This document shows, one piece after another, positions 14,158 through 18,063 of a stretch of 18,063 bases of DNA (within the stretch, counting starts at the first letter, position 1; each line of letters starts with the position of its first letter). Below the pieces are notes generated by a model. It searched no databases. It was given only the letters and a program-made list of their open reading frames with translations, and had not been told where the DNA came from. Both the position numbers and the translations under genes were made by a program. Origin of the DNA: Methylotenera sp. (GTDB lineage Bacteria > Pseudomonadota > Gammaproteobacteria > Burkholderiales > Methylophilaceae); the NCBI GenBank assembly GCA_027487055.1, contig JAIYEJ010000170.1, positions 1 to 18,063 of the forward strand, given 5' to 3'.

Positions 14158-15666
14158 ATGAACGACGAAAACTTACCACCAATAGACGAAAACCATGTCA
14201 TTGCCGAGCGCCGTGAAAAGCTCAAAGCGATTCGTGAGTCCACAAATGGCGTGGCTTTTCCAAATGATTTTAAACCGCAACATAAAGCATCTGAACTGCA
14301 TGCGCAATATGGAGCGCTAGACAAAGAAGCGCTAGACCCTCAAAATATCCCAGCTACTGTGGCTGGTCGCATGATGCTCAAGCGCGTGATGGGTAAAGCT
14401 AGCTTTGCGACAATTCAAGATGCAACAGGCCGTATTCAACTGTATATTGCGCGTGATGAAATTGGCGAGGAGCTTTACGAAAGCTTTAAACATTGGGATA
14501 TGGGCGATATTGTGGGCGCCACAGGCCGTTTGATGAAAACCAAAACGGGCGAACTCTCGATTCATGTGAGCGAGATTAAATTGTTGACAAAATCGCTACG
14601 ACCATTGCCAGAAAAATTTCATGGCTTGACTGATCAAGAGGTGAAATATCGCCAGCGCTATGTCGATTTAATTGTGAATGAAGAAACGCGCGATACCTTT
14701 AAAGCACGTAGCAAGGTGGTGTCCGCGATACGTAACTTTATGGTTCAAAATGAATTTTTAGAAGTCGAAACACCGATGTTGCACCCCATTCCTGGTGGTG
14801 CATCGGCAAAGCCATTTATCACACACCATAATGCGCTTGATATGCAAATGTTTATGCGTATCGCGCCAGAGTTGTATTTAAAACGCTTGGTAGTGGGCGG
14901 CTTTGAGCGCGTGTTTGAAGTCAACCGTAACTTCAGAAACGAAGGCTTAAGCGTACGCCATAACCCAGAATTTACCATGATGGAGTTTTATGCTGCCTAC
15001 ACCGATTACCAATGGTTGATGACGTTTACCGAAAACTGTATTCGCGCTGCCGCCATAGCTGCACGAGGAACGGCCGTGCTGAGTTACGATGGCAAAGAGG
15101 TTGATTTAAGCAAGCCTTTTGAGCGTTTAACCATTGTCGGTGCGATTCAAAAATACGCACCGCAATATACGCTTGAACAGCTAAACGATGCCGCGTTTTT
15201 ACGTGCAGAGATTTTAAAACACGGTACTAAACCGTTTGACCACGCGGGTTTGGGTGCCTTGCAGTTGGCCTTGTTTGAAGAAACAGCTGAAGCGCAATTG
15301 TGGCAACCGACTTATATTATCGATTATCCAGTGGAGGTGTCGCCGCTGGCGCGCGCCTCAGATAAAAATCCAGAAATCACCGAGCGTTTTGAACTTTTTA
15401 TCACAGGTCGCGAAGTAGCCAACGGCTTTAGTGAGTTAAACGATGCTGAAGATCAAGCCGCGCGTTTTCACGCACAGATGAAAGCCAAAGAAGCGGGTGA
15501 TGCTGAGGCGATGTACTACGATGCAGATTTTATCCGTGCGCTAGAGTACGGCATGCCACCTACTGGTGGTTGTGGTATTGGCATCGACCGCTTGGTGATG
15601 TTGATTACTGATAGCCCAAGTATTCGCGATGTGATTTTGTTCCCACATATGCGTGCTGAGGCGTAA
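14158..15666 (+). CDS. lysS: Lysyl-tRNA synthetase, class II
   Basis: LysRS charges tRNA-Lys in the cytosol. The 502 residues match the bacterial class II enzyme. The N-terminal OB-fold anticodon-binding domain covers about 65-145. Motif 2 covers about 257-277 ([20 protein letters not shown]), and motif 3 includes GIGIDR at 473-478, with PPTGGCG before it. The lysine-pocket segment [12 protein letters not shown] (about 233-244) is intact. A GAGAG element 5-9 bases upstream supports ATG 14158. It normally follows prfB directly; here the toxin-antitoxin pair lies between. A terminator follows 83 bases after the stop. Confidence 0.97.
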   Translation: MNDENLPPIDENHVIAERREKLKAIRESTNGVAFPNDFKPQHKASELHAQYGALDKEALDPQNIPATVAGRMMLKRVMGKASFATIQDATGRIQLYIARDEIGEELYESFKHWDMGDIVGATGRLMKTKTGELSIHVSEIKLLTKSLRPLPEKFHGLTDQEVKYRQRYVDLIVNEETRDTFKARSKVVSAIRNFMVQNEFLEVETPMLHPIPGGASAKPFITHHNALDMQMFMRIAPELYLKRLVVGGFERVFEVNRNFRNEGLSVRHNPEFTMMEFYAAYTDYQWLMTFTENCIRAAAIAARGTAVLSYDGKEVDLSKPFERLTIVGAIQKYAPQYTLEQLNDAAFLRAEILKHGTKPFDHAGLGALQLALFEETAEAQLWQPTYIIDYPVEVSPLARASDKNPEITERFELFITGREVANGFSELNDAEDQAARFHAQMKAKEAGDAEAMYYDADFIRALEYGMPPTGGCGIGIDRLVMLITDSPSIRDVILFPHMRAEA

Positions 15667-15748
15667 TACTTAACGCTAAATTAACCTTAAAATATTGAAG
15701 TGTTTGAGTTGTTAAGTATTGTTTAGCTTAACTGTTGCTATATCAATA

Positions 15749-15776
15749 ACCGTCTTGTTACAAAGGCGGTTTTTTT
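15749..15776 (+). terminator. Rho-independent terminator after lysS
   Basis: ACCGTCTT (15749-15756) pairs with AAGGCGGT (15763-15770) with one G-U pair and a 6-nt loop, followed by seven T residues. It closes the prfB-lysS unit before the PHO box of the porin gene. Confidence 0.85.
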
Positions 15777-15816
15777 ATTGTTGTATTTTTGCGACACTAT
15801 GACTAAAAATAGGCTT

Positions 15817-15850
15817 TTGTCATCAAATTGTCATATAAGCCACACAGAAT
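15817..15850 (+). promoter_or_regulatory. PHO box and -10 of the porin gene
   Basis: TTGTCATCAAATTGTCATA (15817-15835) has two TGTCAT half-sites exactly 11 bp apart and matches about 16 of 19 positions of the PhoB consensus, the best of the five boxes. A -10-like CAGAAT (15845-15850) follows after 9 nt, 48 bases before the porin ATG. Confidence 0.88.
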
Positions 15851-15898
15851 GCACCTGTTAAAAATCTCAGCATTAATTTTTTTTAAATAGAGGACATA

Positions 15899-17368
15899 AT
15901 GAAGATAAAGTTACGAAATTTGGTAGCACTTGCGCTGGCAAGCTCATTTGTATTTGGTTATAGCACTGCGCAAGCAGATTCTACTGTTGATATTGTAAAT
16001 GCTTTGGTTTCAAAAGGCGTTTTAACAGAAGAGGAAGGTGCCTTGCTGATTAAGGGCCATGATGGCGAAATTGAAGGCCAAAAGAAAAAAGAAAAAAAAT
16101 CATGGACTAATAGTATTAAATTAAATGGGTATGTTCAAAACCGCGTTACTCAAATGACAGGTGGAGACGACGGTGTTGTATTATGGCCAGATCCGTCAGT
16201 TGGTGATGAAGATTCAGGCGCTGGTCGCGGTCAAAACTTTAGAATCCGTCGGGCTCGTATTATTTTCTCTGGCCAAGTAGGTGACCATTTGGGTTTCTAT
16301 ATTCAGCCAGATTTTGCAAGTCAAGGTGCGAACTTGGCTCAATTGCGTGATGCATACGGTGATATTTTTATTGATAAAAATAAAGTACACCGCATTCGCG
16401 TTGGTCAATCTAAAGTGCCATATGGGTATGAAAACTTACAATCATCTTCCAACCGTTTAGCGTTAGATCGTCACGACGCAATGAACAGTGCTGTGCGCGA
16501 TGAGCGAGATACAGGGGCTTTTTACTATTACACTCCAACGAGAGTTCAAGACTTATTTAAAGAGATTGCGGATGCGAATCTTAAGCATTCTGGTAATTAT
16601 GGTATGTTTGCCTTAGGTGCCTACATGGGCCAAGGCGCAAACCAAGATGACCTTAATGGTAATTACCATGTTGTTTCTCGCTTTACTTACCCATGGAAAA
16701 CAGAATCTGGTCAAATTTATGAAGTGGGTATTCAGGGTTACTCTGGCAGGTTTGTTAGAAGTAATAGTGGTGCCAACTCTGCTACTAACGCATACCGTGT
16801 AAAAAATGCGGCGGGAGTAGCTGCTGATGTTACAGCTCCAACTGTTGATCCAAGCAACCGTAAAAACGGATCTACTACAACTGGTGAGTTTGAAGATGAG
16901 CGAGTCGCCGTTAGTTTTCGTATGTACCCACAACCATGGGGTTTAGAGGGTGAATGGACCTGGGGTACTTCACCTGGCTTAGATCAGAACGCCGGCCCAG
17001 TTGTTGGTGGCCGAAGATCAGGTGTAATCAAAGATCGATCGTTGCATGGTGGCTACGTTCAGGCTTCATATTTTGCGAAAGATGTTCACTTCATGAATAT
17101 GGACTTTGGTAATGTAAATCCATTTGTGAAGTGGCAATATTACGATGGTTTTAATAAAGCTGAAACAAATGCGCCTGCAAACCAAGTCAATGACTGGGAA
17201 TTTGGTATTGAGTGGCAAATTGCGCCTGAAGTTGAATTAACCACCGAATACCATCATATGAAACGTACAAATATAACTACAAGTGGTTTGTATAACTCTA
17301 GAAATGGATCATATCAAACATTTGATGCAGAAGCGTTACGCGTGCAATTGCAATATAACTTCTTCTAA
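15899..17368 (+). CDS. OprP/OprO-type phosphate-selective porin
   Basis: This 489-residue outer-membrane beta-barrel begins with a signal peptide cleaved probably after Ala26 (STAQA-DS). A short N-terminal helical segment with a lysine-rich linker (QKKKEKKSW, about 61-69) precedes the barrel. Family features include the barrel start LNGYVQNRVTQM, RRARIIFSGQVGDHLGFYIQPDF, and VGQSKVPYGYENLQSSS, as in OprO/OprP and related anion porins. The C-terminal LQYNFF ends in phenylalanine, the BAM targeting signal. GAGG precedes ATG 15899. Together with its strong PHO box, this supports uptake of phosphate or polyphosphate across the outer membrane. Selectivity residues cannot be judged without a structural alignment. 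Confidence 0.88.
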   Translation: MKIKLRNLVALALASSFVFGYSTAQADSTVDIVNALVSKGVLTEEEGALLIKGHDGEIEGQKKKEKKSWTNSIKLNGYVQNRVTQMTGGDDGVVLWPDPSVGDEDSGAGRGQNFRIRRARIIFSGQVGDHLGFYIQPDFASQGANLAQLRDAYGDIFIDKNKVHRIRVGQSKVPYGYENLQSSSNRLALDRHDAMNSAVRDERDTGAFYYYTPTRVQDLFKEIADANLKHSGNYGMFALGAYMGQGANQDDLNGNYHVVSRFTYPWKTESGQIYEVGIQGYSGRFVRSNSGANSATNAYRVKNAAGVAADVTAPTVDPSNRKNGSTTTGEFEDERVAVSFRMYPQPWGLEGEWTWGTSPGLDQNAGPVVGGRRSGVIKDRSLHGGYVQASYFAKDVHFMNMDFGNVNPFVKWQYYDGFNKAETNAPANQVNDWEFGIEWQIAPEVELTTEYHHMKRTNITTSGLYNSRNGSYQTFDAEALRVQLQYNFF

Positions 17369-17474
17369 TTTTGCGGTAGTTGATCACCTTAATTAGATAA
17401 ATAAAGCTTCTTAAGCAGATTTATTTGTAACACACATTAAATTAATTTATTAAATCTTAAAAGTGATTAAAGTA

Positions 17475-17503
17475 AAAAAGCCCTGCCTTGGTGGGGCTTT
17501 TTT
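17475..17503 (+). terminator. Rho-independent terminator after the porin gene
   Basis: AAAAAGCCC (17475-17483) pairs with GGGCTTTTT (17494-17502) around a 10-nt loop, and the T run forms the 3' arm. It isolates the porin transcript from the DUF2490 gene. The 106 bases before it are AT-rich with no gene that I can see. Confidence 0.8.
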
Positions 17504-17612
17504 ATTGATTTTAGCTATCTAAGATAATCTCAGAACGCTTTAATATATAAAGAAATTGTCATGCTGTGCGCTACAATGTCATCTCTAAAATAAATCAATA
17601 CTCATCATTTTC

Positions 17613-18063
17613 ATGATAAAAAAATTCATATACACTTTTCTAGGAGTAGCTCCGATATTGGCTTGCACGGTAAATGCTGAATCGATTGAAGATGGTCGTT
17701 TTTGGTTTAATGTCAATGCCACAGGCCCTACGGCGTTAGAGAATCTGCGTTGGTACGCCGAGTTGCAACCGCGTTGGCGCTATGAAGGTGAGCAGCTTGA
17801 CCAAGTGCTTTTGCGCCCTGCGCTGTCTTATGCTCTGAATAAGCAAGCCAGTGTGTGGCTTGGCTACGCATTCGTGGTGACTCACCCGGATGGAAAGCCA
17901 TCGTTTGATGAGCATCGTTATTGGCAGCAGTTTTTATATAATTTCATGCCGATTCATTCGCTAAATATTCAAAGTCGCACCCGTTTAGAGCAACGTTACA
18001 TTGAAGACTCAAGTGACACAGGGCACAAGCTACGCCAGATGTTTCGATTTACGTTACCAAGCC
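17613..18063 (+). CDS. DUF2490-type outer-membrane protein (N-terminal part)
   Basis: The frame from ATG 17613 stays open to the window edge, giving 150 codons. It starts with a signal peptide, MIKKFIYTFLGVAPILACTVNA, cleaved probably near Ala22; Cys18 in ILAC is only a marginal lipobox. The mature part reads as alternating strands with DUF2490 features: DGRFWFNVNATGP, LRWYAELQPRWRYEG, LLRPALSYALNKQASVWLGY and SLNIQSRTRLEQR. The family is thought to form outer-membrane beta-barrels; its role is not established. The 3' end is missing. It has its own transcription unit after the porin terminator, but no convincing promoter was found and there is no proper PHO box. Confidence 0.75.
   Translation, partial: MIKKFIYTFLGVAPILACTVNAESIEDGRFWFNVNATGPTALENLRWYAELQPRWRYEGEQLDQVLLRPALSYALNKQASVWLGYAFVVTHPDGKPSFDEHRYWQQFLYNFMPIHSLNIQSRTRLEQRYIEDSSDTGHKLRQMFRFTLPS

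Noticed and set aside
17556..17583. Two TGTCAT motifs upstream of the DUF2490 gene, as a possible PHO box
   Set aside because: The copies are 20 bp apart, not 11 or 22, so they are on different helix faces from a PhoB dimer site and lack the A-rich core.

Overview
The window looks like chromosomal DNA of an AT-rich betaproteobacterium, most likely of the Methylophilaceae type (Methylotenera/Methylophilus relatives). That placement is an inference from protein character and from gene order (ftsH tail-folP-glmM, prfB-lysS, pstS-C-A-B-phoU); no 16S gene or other decisive marker is present. It is a gene-dense core region with no insertion sequence, prophage or CRISPR array.

Layout. 1-2508: the tail of a probable ftsH, a strong terminator, folP and glmM (folate and cell-wall precursor synthesis), then tRNA-Cys(GCA). 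2603-2857: a SemiSWEET-type small transporter. 3061-5838: three genes that suggest lipid metabolism, namely a PAP2 phosphatase, a secreted zinc-dependent phospholipase C-like protein (minus strand) and a family-4 glycosyltransferase resembling diacylglycerol glucosyltransferases. 5858-10463: the high-affinity phosphate operon pstS-pstC-pstA-pstB-phoU on the minus strand, with two hairpins between pstS and pstC. 10673-12242: an arsenite exporter (Acr3) and a thioredoxin-type arsenate reductase (ArsC), divergent from pstS. 12326-15666: prfB with its programmed +1 frameshift, a RelBE-like toxin-antitoxin pair, and lysS. 15899-17368: an OprP/OprO-type phosphate-selective porin. 17613-end: the start of a DUF2490 outer-membrane protein gene.

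Unifying theme. Five intergenic sites match the PhoB box: two TGTCA-like half-sites repeated at 11 bp, with a -10-like hexamer 9 nt after the 19-bp box. They precede pstS, the porin, the glycosyltransferase, the phospholipase-like gene and, more weakly, the PAP2 gene. The phospholipase and glycosyltransferase genes are divergent and each has its own oppositely oriented box in one 135-bp spacer. I infer a phosphate-starvation neighbourhood that imports phosphate (porin, PstSCAB, PhoU), probably replaces phospholipids by glycolipids (PLC-like, GT4, perhaps PAP2), and sits beside genes that deal with arsenate, the toxic analogue Pst can admit. phoB and phoR are not in the window.

Other points of interest are an in-frame TGA that cuts the conserved C-terminus off the antitoxin, a perfect 22-bp tandem duplication carrying the antitoxin's ribosome-binding site, and the insertion of this module between prfB and lysS.
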